From Actinomycetota bacterium (GTDB lineage Bacteria; Actinomycetota; Actinomycetes; Actinomycetales; Dermatophilaceae): a stretch of DNA of 64,000 nucleotides. A model generated the notes under the pieces. The model made no database searches and had not been told where the DNA came from. It was given only the letters and a program-made list of their open reading frames with translations. Below, piece by piece: positions 6,880 to 16,370 of the stretch; the stretch's first letter is position 1, and every line of letters begins with the position of its first letter. The stretch is taken from contig JAIUPO010000004.1 of the NCBI GenBank assembly GCA_020160805.1, forward strand, positions 62,001 to 126,000, in the 5' to 3' direction. The position numbers were made by a program, and so were the translations under genes.

Positions 6880-8304
6880 TCAGGCAGCGTCTTCGGCCGA
6901 GGGGCGCTCCGTCAGGCCCGGGCCCGCCCCGTGCCCGGCGAGCGCCACCAACGCCTGGTCGAGGAGCCGGCGGATCGCCGTCGTGATCGAGGTGCACTCG
7001 CTTTCGATCTTCGCGGCACCCTTCTGGATCGACCCCGCGGTCTTTTTGATGGTGTCGATCTTGTCAAGCTGCAAGACCGCCTCACCGATCTTCTCCTCCG
7101 CGGTGTCGACCTCAGCGTCGCCGGTCCGCACCGACGCGGCGATCGCCACGGTCCGCAGCAGCAGCGTGACGGTGCGGAGCACCTCGTTGTCGTCGCTGTC
7201 GGGATCGAAGGCGATGACGACCCGCCGCTGACCGAGGACGCGGATCGAGTGGCCGGCGTTCTGCTCGGCGGCGCGGACGACGCCCAGCGAGGCGCTGGCA
7301 CCACGGTTGCGCTCTGCCTCATCGAAGTACTCGCCCCAGTTGGTCCGAGAAGAGTCGGTCATCTCGACCACGACGCGGGCGCTCGCACCCGCGACGGACA
7401 GCACACCGTCACCCTTCTTGCTGCGAGACACCAGACCGGCGGTGCGAGTGGTGTCCTCGTACTCATCGCCGAGGCCGGCCGCAATGTCGTTCATCAGCGC
7501 GTGGATCTGGTCTTCGAAGGACGCACCCTTGATCGGGGTCACTTGGGCGAGCGAGGCCTTCGCGTCCTGCACCTTCAGCGCCGTGCAGAGCGCGTCGACC
7601 TTCGTGGCCAGCTCGGCCTGGCCCTTCTCGAACTTCTTGGTGAGCTCCTCCTGCTGCTGGGCGAGCGTCGCTGCGTGCTTCGCCATCGGAGACGTGGGGT
7701 CGCTGGGGTCGAGCTGCTTGGTGGCCTTCGCGAGCAACTCGCTCGTGCTCGACTCCACCTGCTTCTCCAGGGTGACCGCGAACTTGTCGAGGACGGGCTG
7801 CAGGCGCTCAAGCAACTCCGGGTTGTCGCCGCCGAACAGCCGACGCGTCTCGGCGAGCAGGTCCTTCTTGGTTGCGGCCACCGCCTCCGCGAGGTGCCTG
7901 CGGGTGGCGTCGTCGGCATCGGTCATCGCCTTCTTCGCGTCGGCAGCGGCCTTCGTGACGGTCTCCGTCGCTGACTTGGCCGCGTCGGCCGTTGCCTCAG
8001 CCGCACGCCGCGTCGCGTCAGAGGTCTGGTCGCCGACATCCCTGAGCATCCGCTCGAGAGCGCGGGTCTCTGACGTCAGCGCCGTCAGGCTGAGTGCCTT
8101 GGCGCCGAGGACCAGTGCCTCGGTCGCGAACTTCGTCAGATCGGCGTCGGCGAGCGCAGCCGGGTCGTCACAGCGCTGCCCGCGCTCGCCGGTGACCCAG
8201 TGCCGGGCCTCGTTGACGACGTCGATCTCGGAAAGCGCGAGCGCGTCGATGATCACCGTCGAGCCCGCCTCATCGAACCGTGCTCCAGTCATTTCCTTGT
8301 GCAT
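6880..8304 (-). CDS. coiled-coil protein with possible DUF2130-like nuclease domain
   Basis: A 474-residue protein. The start is set by GGAGG at 8311-8315, six bases before ATG. Residues about 80-255 are heptad-rich, alanine/lysine/glutamate helices expected to form a long coiled coil. Residues 258-400 contain KGASFEDQIHAL, KKGDG, VVVEMTD and WGEYFDEAERNRGA, which follow the order of a PD-(D/E)XK-like fold as in DUF2130 proteins; E264, D299 and E314 are the candidate metal ligands. The usual catalytic lysine after the last acidic residue is not obvious (EMT), so activity is uncertain. It is divergent from the restriction operon and shares its 195-base intergenic region, suggesting joint control and a role in the same defence function. 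Confidence 0.65.
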   Translation of the reverse strand: MHKEMTGARFDEAGSTVIIDALALSEIDVVNEARHWVTGERGQRCDDPAALADADLTKFATEALVLGAKALSLTALTSETRALERMLRDVGDQTSDATRRAAEATADAAKSATETVTKAAADAKKAMTDADDATRRHLAEAVAATKKDLLAETRRLFGGDNPELLERLQPVLDKFAVTLEKQVESSTSELLAKATKQLDPSDPTSPMAKHAATLAQQQEELTKKFEKGQAELATKVDALCTALKVQDAKASLAQVTPIKGASFEDQIHALMNDIAAGLGDEYEDTTRTAGLVSRSKKGDGVLSVAGASARVVVEMTDSSRTNWGEYFDEAERNRGASASLGVVRAAEQNAGHSIRVLGQRRVVIAFDPDSDDNEVLRTVTLLLRTVAIAASVRTGDAEVDTAEEKIGEAVLQLDKIDTIKKTAGSIQKGAAKIESECTSITTAIRRLLDQALVALAGHGAGPGLTERPSAEDAA

Positions 8305-8499
8305 TCCGTACCTCCAGGTGTGCGGGCCACCCAGGCGGCGACCTCCCTTTCGATGGTGGGGGCCTCCGAGCATGCAACGCCACGCTGAGCCTGTTTAGGG
8401 AGCTAAACAGCAGCCTGCAGTGAATCAGGCGGAACAGCGGCTAGCGTTCCATCCATCACCCGACCGACCGGTCGACCACGAGAGAAAGGAGGATGAAAG

Positions 8500-10353
8500 G
8501 TGGATTCGCTCGTCACGATGCCCGACATCGCCCGCATCTCAGGCGTTACCCGTCAGGCGGTCACCAACTGGCGCTCGCGATCTGCCAGCATCCCCTTCCC
8601 TTCCCCGAAGTCGCTGGTGGCTGGCGTCGAGCACTTCGACCGAGACGAGGTGATCGACTGGTTGGAAGCGACTGGTCGAGGACTCAACGACAGCGCCCGG
8701 CTCGACGCGCCGGCCGTGGCCGTTCCCGCGGGCCTTGCCGTTGAGGACGCGGCCGTGCTGCTCGCGCTCCGAGCCAGCGTCGGGCAGGACCTCGCACCTC
8801 TGGGTGCCGACGAGCGCATCGCGTTGGCACGAGAGGTCGACCCCGATAACAAGTTCCTGCTGGACGAAGTGATCCGGCTTTCGGCTGCCAACGATCTCGC
8901 CGCGTATGTCGACGGCCTGCACGAGGCGTCGTACGGCCCGTCGGACGCACTGGATCGGCTGTACATGACCCGCGCGGCTCAGGGTGGCCGCGGTCTGACG
9001 GCGGCTGCCGTCTCCCTCCTTCAGCAGCTTGCCGATGTGTGCCGCACATTCCTCGGGCCTGACGGCGTCGCGGTCGAACTGCGCCTCGACCCGCAGGCCC
9101 GTTCGGTGGCAACTGGATTCGAGTCCGCGAGTCCCAACAGTGAGCGCGCAGCGCTTCGGCTACACGCGATCGACGGACGCCAGGTTGAGTCGATTCCCGG
9201 GCCACTGGTCAAGGTGATTTCGTTGGCTGGCCTCGACGAACGCGCGACTCTCGATGCCGCAGATGACATCGCGGTCGACCTTGATGCCGACCAGATCGCC
9301 ATCGTCGTCGGTTCTGCGTCTGCACTCTGTGATCGGCTGCGCGGAGACCTGTATGACGCGCGGAAGTCGACCCTTCAGACGGGGGCGGAGGACCACGGGT
9401 GCGCTCTTGTCGCGTCATTCAAGCTTTCCCGAGGCCTGTGGCGTGACGCCTACCGGAAGAATTTGGGTCTGTGGGTGCTCCGAGGCGCGACTTCCGCGAC
9501 CGCCGCAGTCGTCGGGGATCTCTCTGGCTCACTGGTCGACGGCCCGGAGCTTGCTGCCGATCTGCTCGGTGCGCTTGAACAGACCGGTGCCCGGTCGTAT
9601 CGATACGGCCGCGCGGTGCGGTACGCCGCGGTGTGGACGGGTGACACTGTCGTTCCTGTCGGTATCGGGCCGCAGCCCGCGACCGCGCTGGAGGCGTCGT
9701 CGGCGCACGAACGATTGGTCAGCTCCACGCTGGTTACTCGCGAGCCCATCCTGGGCTTCGACCTCCCTGACGCCCGCCCCGGCGCCAGGGGCCCGAGTGC
9801 AACCCGCTCACTCGGCGAGCTGGTTGAGGCCGGGCTCATCGTCCGCCAGAGCGGCTCACGAATTTCGGACGAGCACCTCGACCCCGCAGGCTCGGTGCGC
9901 GTCATCACCGCAGACGGCGGCGCGCCCCGGTGGATCGACCGCCTGGTCGAAGCTTCTCGCTATCGCTCCGCCGTTCACACCGAGCCTGGCGATGTCGTGT
10001 TCTCCACCAACCCGCCGAGGGCCTTTGTTGACGAGACCGGTGGCGCGATCGTCGCGTCCCCGAGCCGGATCCTGCGACCCGACTCGGCACGCGCTGGGAT
10101 CGGCGCGCGAGCGCTCGCCGCCACCATCAATCGCCTGCGCGGCAACGCCGAATGGAAGACCTGGCAGATCCCCAGGTTCCCGGCAGCGCAGGTCGAGCGC
10201 GTCGAGGCAGCCCTGGGCGCCGTCGACGAGCACCTCTCCGAGATCCGCAAGCACGAGGCGGCGGCGGCCGACCTCGTCACCAGTTTGATTCAGGGCGTCG
10301 CCGCAGGGTCAGTGACCCTCGACGAGCCCAACACTGAGAGGAAGGCAGGCTGA
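8500..10353 (+). CDS. HTH / degenerate N6-methylase / HsdS-like fusion protein
   Basis: A 617-residue protein with a GTG start fixed by AAAGGAGG at 8485-8492. Residues 7-58 form an AlpA/MerR-type HTH (MPDIARISGVTRQAVTNW). Residues about 80-330 look like a reduced N6-adenine methylase core: the stretch at 305-328 (SFKLSRGLWRDAYRKNLGLW) matches the C-terminal part of such enzymes, but no DPxxGxG or NPPF motif is present, so methylation is unlikely. Residues about 430-600 resemble a type I target-recognition domain and its helical spacer (RISDEHLDP, EPGDVVFST, FPAAQVERVEAALGAVDEHL). It ends two bases before hsdM. It may act as a DNA-binding specificity or control subunit; this domain reading is by eye. 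Confidence 0.7.
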   Translation: MDSLVTMPDIARISGVTRQAVTNWRSRSASIPFPSPKSLVAGVEHFDRDEVIDWLEATGRGLNDSARLDAPAVAVPAGLAVEDAAVLLALRASVGQDLAPLGADERIALAREVDPDNKFLLDEVIRLSAANDLAAYVDGLHEASYGPSDALDRLYMTRAAQGGRGLTAAAVSLLQQLADVCRTFLGPDGVAVELRLDPQARSVATGFESASPNSERAALRLHAIDGRQVESIPGPLVKVISLAGLDERATLDAADDIAVDLDADQIAIVVGSASALCDRLRGDLYDARKSTLQTGAEDHGCALVASFKLSRGLWRDAYRKNLGLWVLRGATSATAAVVGDLSGSLVDGPELAADLLGALEQTGARSYRYGRAVRYAAVWTGDTVVPVGIGPQPATALEASSAHERLVSSTLVTREPILGFDLPDARPGARGPSATRSLGELVEAGLIVRQSGSRISDEHLDPAGSVRVITADGGAPRWIDRLVEASRYRSAVHTEPGDVVFSTNPPRAFVDETGGAIVASPSRILRPDSARAGIGARALAATINRLRGNAEWKTWQIPRFPAAQVERVEAALGAVDEHLSEIRKHEAAAADLVTSLIQGVAAGSVTLDEPNTERKAG

Positions 10354-10354
10354 C

Positions 10355-11971
10355 ATGCCCCCGCGCAAGAAGACCGAGACCACGGCACCTTCGACGATGA
10401 AGGAGCTCAAGGACACCCTGTGGAAGGCCGCCGACAAGCTCCGTGGGTCTCTCTCTGCGAGCCAGTACAAGGACGTCATCCTCGGTCTCGTCTTCCTCAA
10501 GTATGTATCCGACGCGTACGACGAGCGCCGCGAGGCCATCCGCTCTGATCTGCTCGCCGAGGGGTACGACGACGAACAGATCGACGAGCTGATCGACGAC
10601 CCGGAGGAGTACCAGGGCTACGGCGTCTTCGTCGTTCCGGAGGAGGCGCGCTGGGCTCACCTGTCGGAGCACGCCAAGGGCAGGCCCGCCATCGGTGGTG
10701 AGCCGGCCAAGACGATCGGTGCACTCATCGACGCCGCCATGGACGCGGTGATGCAGGAGAACCCGAGCCTTGTCGGCACGCTGCCGCGCATCTACAACCG
10801 CGACAACATCGACCAGCGCCGCCTCGGCGAGCTCGTTGACCTGTTCAACAACGCACGGTTCAGTCGCCAGGGCCAGCACCGCGCCCGCGACCTCATGGGC
10901 GAGGTGTACGAGTACTTCCTCGGCGCCTTCGCCCGGGCGGAAGGTAAGCGGGGTGGGGAGTTTTTCACACCTCCGTCGGTGGTCAAGGTCATCGTTGAGC
11001 TCCTGGAGCCGAACCACGGCCGGGTCTACGACCCGTGCTGTGGGTCTGGCGGCATGTTCGTCCAGACCGAGAAGTTCATCCACGACCACGACGGCGACCC
11101 CAAGGACATCGCGGTCTTCGGCCAGGAATCCATCGAGGAGACCTGGCGCCTCGCGAAGATGAACCTCGCCATCCACGGCATCGAGAACAAGGGCCTCGGC
11201 TCCCGCTGGGGTGACACGTTCGCCCGAGACCAGCACGCCGACGTCCAGATGGACTTCGTGATGGCGAACCCGCCCTTCAACATCAAGCACTGGTCGCGCA
11301 ACGTCGAGGACGCGCGCTGGAAGTACGGCGTCCCGCCGGCGAACAATGCGAACTACGCGTGGATCCAGCACATCCTGTTCAAGCTCGCCCCGGGCGGTAA
11401 GGCCGGCGTCGTCATGGCGAACGGGTCGATGTCGTCCAACTCGAACGGCGAGGGCGACATCCGCGCTCAAATCGTCGAGGCGGACCTCGTCTCCTGCATG
11501 GTCGCACTGCCCACCCAGCTCTTCCGTAGCACCAGTATCCCGGTGTGCCTGTGGTTCTTCGCCAAGGACAAGACCAAGGGCAAGCAGGGCTCGATCGACA
11601 GGTCCGGCCAGGTGCTGTTCATTGACGCGCGCGACCTCGGGTACATGGTCGACCGCGCTGAGCGGGACCTTGACGACGTGGCGGATATCCAGAAGATCGG
11701 CGACACGTTCCATGCCTGGCGGGGGACAAAGTCAGCGACGGCCGAGTACACCGACATCCCGGGTTTCTGCAAGTCAGCGACGCTGGCCGAGATCAAGGCA
11801 GCTGACTACGCGCTCACCCCGGGACGCTACGTCGGGGCTGCCGAATCGGAAGGCGACGGCGAAGCGGTCGACGCCAAGATCGAGCGGCTCACCACAGAGT
11901 TGCTAGCTGTGTTCGATGAGTCCGCGCGGCTCGAGAAGGTCGTACGTGAGCAGCTGGAGAGACTCCGATGA
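10355..11971 (+). CDS. hsdM: type I restriction-modification methyltransferase subunit M
   Basis: A 538-residue N6-adenine methyltransferase. The N-terminal HsdM domain (LKDTLWKAADKLRGSLSASQ) is followed by the SAM-binding motif I DPCCGSGG (226-233) and catalytic motif IV NPPF (305-308). With HsdS it methylates an adenine in each half of a bipartite target, protecting host DNA, and is also part of the restriction complex. It starts two bases after the preceding gene, with GAGGAAGG as ribosome site, and overlaps hsdS by four bases (ATGA). All core motifs are intact. Confidence 0.96.
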   Translation: MPPRKKTETTAPSTMKELKDTLWKAADKLRGSLSASQYKDVILGLVFLKYVSDAYDERREAIRSDLLAEGYDDEQIDELIDDPEEYQGYGVFVVPEEARWAHLSEHAKGRPAIGGEPAKTIGALIDAAMDAVMQENPSLVGTLPRIYNRDNIDQRRLGELVDLFNNARFSRQGQHRARDLMGEVYEYFLGAFARAEGKRGGEFFTPPSVVKVIVELLEPNHGRVYDPCCGSGGMFVQTEKFIHDHDGDPKDIAVFGQESIEETWRLAKMNLAIHGIENKGLGSRWGDTFARDQHADVQMDFVMANPPFNIKHWSRNVEDARWKYGVPPANNANYAWIQHILFKLAPGGKAGVVMANGSMSSNSNGEGDIRAQIVEADLVSCMVALPTQLFRSTSIPVCLWFFAKDKTKGKQGSIDRSGQVLFIDARDLGYMVDRAERDLDDVADIQKIGDTFHAWRGTKSATAEYTDIPGFCKSATLAEIKAADYALTPGRYVGAAESEGDGEAVDAKIERLTTELLAVFDESARLEKVVREQLERLR

Positions 11972-13146
11972 CCGTGGCGATGACCTTGGCCGATCTGTGC
12001 AGCGACATCGTGGACTGTGCGCACAAGACGGCGCCCATCGACGAGAGCGGCGAGCACTTCGCCGTCGGAACACCAGCGATGCGGAACCACATCATCAACT
12101 TCTCCGAGGCACGCCGGATCAGTGAAGCAACATTCAAGGCGTGGACGACGCGCCTTCGGCCTCGGGTCGGCGATCTGCTGCTTGCGCGCGAGGCTCCCGT
12201 TGGCCCGGTCGTCCGCATCCCGGAGAGCGAGAATGTTGCGCCTGGTCAGCGCACGGTTCTCCTTCGGCCGCGAGCGGGAACCTGTGACTCGCGCTTCCTG
12301 TACTACTTCCTGACATCACCGCGAGTTCAGGCCGAGTTGCAGGTCAAGGCAGCCGGCTCGACCGTGCCGCACCTGAACGTGGCAGACGTCAGGACTCTGC
12401 CAGCCGACGCCGTTCCCCCACTTGCTGAGCAGCGCGCGATTGCCGAGGTGCTCGGTGCGCTTGACGACAAGATCGCCGCCAACGCAAGGTCGGCGGACAT
12501 CGTCGATGAACTCCTTGCAACACGTTTCGCTCGCCTCTCGGCTGGTCGTGCACGCGTTGGGCTGGGGACCATCGCCTCGGTCAACCAGCGATCAACGAAG
12601 CCGCAGGCAGGAGGAACCTTGAGGTACCTGGACATCTCGTCAGTTGGGCGCGGTGTGTATGACCTCCCGGCGGAAAGTAGCTGGGATGACGCCCCCGGCC
12701 GAGCGCGACGGCTGGTCGCGCAGGGCGATGTCGTCTGGTCGACGGTTCGACCCAATCGACGCTCGCACGCTCTCGTTCTTGATGACGACGACAAGCTCAT
12801 CGGTTCCACCGGCCTAGCGGTCCTCACCCCGGCGCCAGGGCGAACGGCGGGGCTCTACGAGGCGACGCGAACGGATGGTTTCGTCGCGTACCTCGAGACG
12901 GTGGCCGAAGGCAGCGCCTACCCCGCCGTCCGAGCGGAACGCTTTCTGGAGGCGCCGGTTCCCGAGTTGGACCCGAAGGAGTGGGACCAGTTTGAGGTGT
13001 TGGCCTTGCCGCTACGTGAGCACGTCCATGCGTCGAAGGTCGAGTCTCGGCGCCTGGCAGCAGCCCGAGACGAACTGCTGCCGTTGCTGATGTCCGGCAA
13101 GGCCCGCGTCAAGGACGCGGAGAAGACCGTGGAAGGGGTGCTGTGA
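11968..13146 (+). CDS. hsdS: type I restriction-modification specificity subunit S
   Basis: A 392-residue HsdS. It has two target-recognition domains (about 1-150 and 200-350), each followed by a conserved helical spacer: PPLAEQRAIAEVLGALDDKI (about 150-170) and LREHVHASKVESRRLAAARD near the C-terminus. Each domain reads one half of the bipartite recognition site, and the spacer sets the gap. The target sequence cannot be deduced. Its start overlaps the hsdM stop by four bases, and its stop overlaps the hsdR start, so translation is coupled. Confidence 0.94.
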   Translation: MTVAMTLADLCSDIVDCAHKTAPIDESGEHFAVGTPAMRNHIINFSEARRISEATFKAWTTRLRPRVGDLLLAREAPVGPVVRIPESENVAPGQRTVLLRPRAGTCDSRFLYYFLTSPRVQAELQVKAAGSTVPHLNVADVRTLPADAVPPLAEQRAIAEVLGALDDKIAANARSADIVDELLATRFARLSAGRARVGLGTIASVNQRSTKPQAGGTLRYLDISSVGRGVYDLPAESSWDDAPGRARRLVAQGDVVWSTVRPNRRSHALVLDDDDKLIGSTGLAVLTPAPGRTAGLYEATRTDGFVAYLETVAEGSAYPAVRAERFLEAPVPELDPKEWDQFEVLALPLREHVHASKVESRRLAAARDELLPLLMSGKARVKDAEKTVEGVL

Positions 13147-16100
13147 TGGTCAGCGAAGCCGAATGGGAAGAGCAGATGCTCGACGAGCTTTCCTTCCATG
13201 GGTGGGTGCCGAGACAGGGCAAGGACGTCGCGCCCGGCGTCGAGGGTGGTCGCGAGTCGTGGGACGACATCGTCTTGCCGGGCCGGGCGCTGGCCGCCCT
13301 CCGGAAGCTGAACCCGATGGTGCCGGGCGAGTACCTGATCCAGGCCCTCGCTGAGATCCGGGCGCCGAAGTCGCAGGATCCGCTGGCCGAGAACTTCCGC
13401 CTGCACCAGATCCTCGTGGACGGCTACCGGGGCATCACCTACGTCGATTCCGAAGGGATCGAGCAGAACCCGACCATCAGGTTCGTCAGTCACAACGTCG
13501 ACGACAACGAGTTCCTCGCGGTCAACCAGGTCACGATCCGCTCGGCTGAGGTCGAGCGTCGCTTCGACATCGTGCTGTACCTGAACGGACTGCCGGTCGT
13601 CGTCACCGAGCTCAAGCGCGCAGGCGCTGAGGCGGCGGACATCGCATCGGCTCACGCGCAGTTGGCGACGTACCTCCGCGAGTTCCCCATGGCGTTCCGA
13701 TTCGTCGTGCTCACTGTCATCTCGGACGGAATCCACGCCCGCTACGGCACGCCGTTCACGCCGCTGAACCACTACTCGCCGTGGAACGTCGACGATGACG
13801 GGAAGCCGCTCGGACGCCTGGACCCGGCTGACCTTGTCGAGCCGGGTGTCGACCCAGATGATGTCTGGCTGCCGGTCACCGTCGAGATGTTCGACCTGGT
13901 TCCAGGCATCTTCAACCAGGAGCGCTTCCTGCAGCTCCAGCGAGACTTCGTCGCCTTCGACGAGGGGGCCGATGGCTATGCCAAGCGGATCGCCAAGCCG
14001 CACCAGTATTTCGCCGTCACCAAAGCGGTCGGCTCCACGGTCGACGCCGTTGAGTCGAACGGCAAGGCCGGCGTCGTGTGGCACACGCAGGGCTCGGGCA
14101 AGTCGATGGAGATGGAGCTCTATGCCCACGCCGTCGCTCGCCAGCCGAAGCTGAAGAACCCGACGCTCGTCGTCGTCACCGACCGGACAGAGCTCGACAG
14201 TCAGTTGTTCGAGGCGTTCAACCGCTCGCAGCTCCTGGCTGAGAGCCCGGTCAACGTGACCACCCGCAGCCAGTTGCGCGAGGAGCTCACCAACCGTGTC
14301 ACTGGCGGGATCTACTTCACGACCCTGCAGAAGTTCGGGCTCACCGGCAGGGAGCGCGAGTCCGGCTTGGACCACCCGTTGCTCACCGATCGCCGCAACA
14401 TCATCGTGATCGTCGACGAGGCTCACCGCAGCCACTACGACGACCTCGACGGCTTCGCCCGACACATCCGTGACGCTCTCCCCAACGCAGCCTTCATCGC
14501 CTTCACGGGCACGCCTCTGTCGACCGCGGAGCGTGACACCCAAGAGGTCTTCGGGCGCGTCATCGACACCTACGACCTCACTCGCGCCGTGGCTGACGGT
14601 GCGACCGTGCCCGTCTACTTCGAGCCCCGCCTTGTCGCGGTGAGGCTTGCCGGCGAGGTGACCGAGGACGAGCTCGACGCGGCGGCGGACGAGGCGGTCA
14701 CTGGCCTCGACGAGGTCGAGCGCGAGCGGGTCGAGAAGTCCGTGGCTGTCATCAATGCGATGTACGGCGCGCCCGCGCGACTGGAGGCGTTGGCAAAGGA
14801 CATCATCGACCACTGGGAGAAGCGGTCGGCAGCGATGGTGTCGTTCATCGAGTCGCCTGGCAAGGCGTTCATCGTCGGCGCGACGCGTGAGATCTGCGCG
14901 AACCTCTACGAGGAGATCATCAAGCTACGGCCCGAATGGCACGACGACGCTATCGACAAGGGCGTCGTCAAGGTCGTCTATTCCGGCTCCCCGTCGGACA
15001 AGGGCGCGGTGGCCAAGCACGTCCGTCGCGAGGCCCTGAACAAGGTCATCCAGAAGCGGCTCAAGGACGCTGAGGATCCGCTCCAGATCGTGATCGTCAA
15101 GGACATGATGCTCACCGGCTTCGACGCGCCGCCGCTGCACACGCTTTACCTGGACCGACCGCTCAAGGGTGCGCTCCTGATGCAGACGCTCGCGCGGGTC
15201 AACCGCACCTTCCGCGGCAAGCCTGATGGTTTGTTGGTGGCTTACGCGCCGCTGGTCGAGAACCTGAGCAAGGCACTGGCCGAGTACACCGACACCGATC
15301 AGGTGAAGAAGCCGGTCGGGCGCAACATCGACGAAGCGGCCGTGCTCGCGCGCCAGCTGATCGCGTCGCTGGACGAGGTGTGCGCCGGGTACCCGTGGCG
15401 GCAGCAGCTTCAGGGCGACGCCCGTAGCTGGATCAAGGCCGCAGTCGGCCTGACCAACTACCTGCGCTCGCCAGCGACGCCTGGCAACCAGCCGGGCGAG
15501 GGCGAGACGGCGCTCGTCGATCGGTTCCGGAAGTTCGCGAATCAGTTGGCCCGCGCATGGGCGCTGGCCGCGGGCTCGCAGACCCTCGAAGACCTCCGCC
15601 CGACGGCGAAGTTCTATGAGGAAGTGCGGGTCTGGATGGGCAAGTTCGACGCCCAGGAGCGGCAGTCACAGGGCCGGCCGGTCCCCGAGGAGATCCAGCG
15701 CCTCCTGTCGAGCCTGGTCGCGACTTCGACCGAGACCGGCGACGTCATCGACATTTACGAGGCCGCCGGGATGCCCAAGCCGTCCCTGTCGCAGCTCGGC
15801 CCGGAGTTCGTCGCCAAGACCTTGCAGGCCGAGAACCCACACCTGGCGATCGAGGCGCTGCGCGACCTGCTGACCGAGGAGAGCGCCAAGGCAACTAGTC
15901 GCAACCTCGTCCGGCACCGGGCATTCTCCGAGAAGCTCCGCGAGCTGATGAACAAGTACACCAACCAGCAGCTGACCTCGGCCGAGGTCATCGCCGAGCT
16001 GATTGAGTTGGCGAGGGAGGTCGCGGCGGAGGGCAACCGCGGCGCCCATTTCACGCCGCCGCTGAACTCCGACGAGCTTGCGTTCTACGACGCCGTGTCG

Positions 16101-16370
16101 TCCAACGAGTCCGCCGTCGAGCTCCAGGGCGAGGACATCCTGGCCGAGATCGCACGCGAGCTCGTCGGCGTCATGCGCCGCGACATCAAGACCGACTGGA
16201 CCGTCCGCGACGACGTCCGCGCCAAGCTCCGCTCGTCGATCAAGCGGCTGTTGGTGAAGTACAAGTACCCGCCGGACAAGCAGCCCGAGGCGATCAGGCT
16301 CGTCATCGAGCAGATGGAAAGCATGGCGCCGAGCTTCGTGGCGGCCCGCGATCGCAAGGGAGGGCTGTGA
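13146..16370 (+). CDS. hsdR: type I restriction endonuclease subunit R
   Basis: A translocating endonuclease of 1,074 residues from this ATG (TGATG overlap with hsdS; a GTG three bases earlier is also possible). Numbering from the GTG, the N-terminal nuclease has the PD-(D/E)XK residues D142, E156 and K158 (FDIVLYLNG, VVVTELKR). The motor follows: Walker A TQGSGKS (315-321), DEAH (425-428, IVIVDEAHRSHY) and motif III FTGTPL. The C-terminus is helical, for docking to the HsdM/HsdS methylase. Length and motifs indicate a functional enzyme that pumps DNA past the bound complex and cuts unmodified invaders. Confidence 0.96.
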   Translation: MVSEAEWEEQMLDELSFHGWVPRQGKDVAPGVEGGRESWDDIVLPGRALAALRKLNPMVPGEYLIQALAEIRAPKSQDPLAENFRLHQILVDGYRGITYVDSEGIEQNPTIRFVSHNVDDNEFLAVNQVTIRSAEVERRFDIVLYLNGLPVVVTELKRAGAEAADIASAHAQLATYLREFPMAFRFVVLTVISDGIHARYGTPFTPLNHYSPWNVDDDGKPLGRLDPADLVEPGVDPDDVWLPVTVEMFDLVPGIFNQERFLQLQRDFVAFDEGADGYAKRIAKPHQYFAVTKAVGSTVDAVESNGKAGVVWHTQGSGKSMEMELYAHAVARQPKLKNPTLVVVTDRTELDSQLFEAFNRSQLLAESPVNVTTRSQLREELTNRVTGGIYFTTLQKFGLTGRERESGLDHPLLTDRRNIIVIVDEAHRSHYDDLDGFARHIRDALPNAAFIAFTGTPLSTAERDTQEVFGRVIDTYDLTRAVADGATVPVYFEPRLVAVRLAGEVTEDELDAAADEAVTGLDEVERERVEKSVAVINAMYGAPARLEALAKDIIDHWEKRSAAMVSFIESPGKAFIVGATREICANLYEEIIKLRPEWHDDAIDKGVVKVVYSGSPSDKGAVAKHVRREALNKVIQKRLKDAEDPLQIVIVKDMMLTGFDAPPLHTLYLDRPLKGALLMQTLARVNRTFRGKPDGLLVAYAPLVENLSKALAEYTDTDQVKKPVGRNIDEAAVLARQLIASLDEVCAGYPWRQQLQGDARSWIKAAVGLTNYLRSPATPGNQPGEGETALVDRFRKFANQLARAWALAAGSQTLEDLRPTAKFYEEVRVWMGKFDAQERQSQGRPVPEEIQRLLSSLVATSTETGDVIDIYEAAGMPKPSLSQLGPEFVAKTLQAENPHLAIEALRDLLTEESAKATSRNLVRHRAFSEKLRELMNKYTNQQLTSAEVIAELIELAREVAAEGNRGAHFTPPLNSDELAFYDAVSSNESAVELQGEDILAEIARELVGVMRRDIKTDWTVRDDVRAKLRSSIKRLLVKYKYPPDKQPEAIRLVIEQMESMAPSFVAARDRKGGL

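Noticed and set aside
12330-13143. hsdS split or frameshifted
   Set aside because: Both recognition domains and both helical spacers are in one uninterrupted frame.
12918-14813. 631-codon open frame antisense to hsdS/hsdR
   Set aside because: High-GC third-position shadow of hsdS/hsdR; composition is Arg/Val/Leu/Gly-rich with no domain, and the sense strand has complete enzyme motifs.
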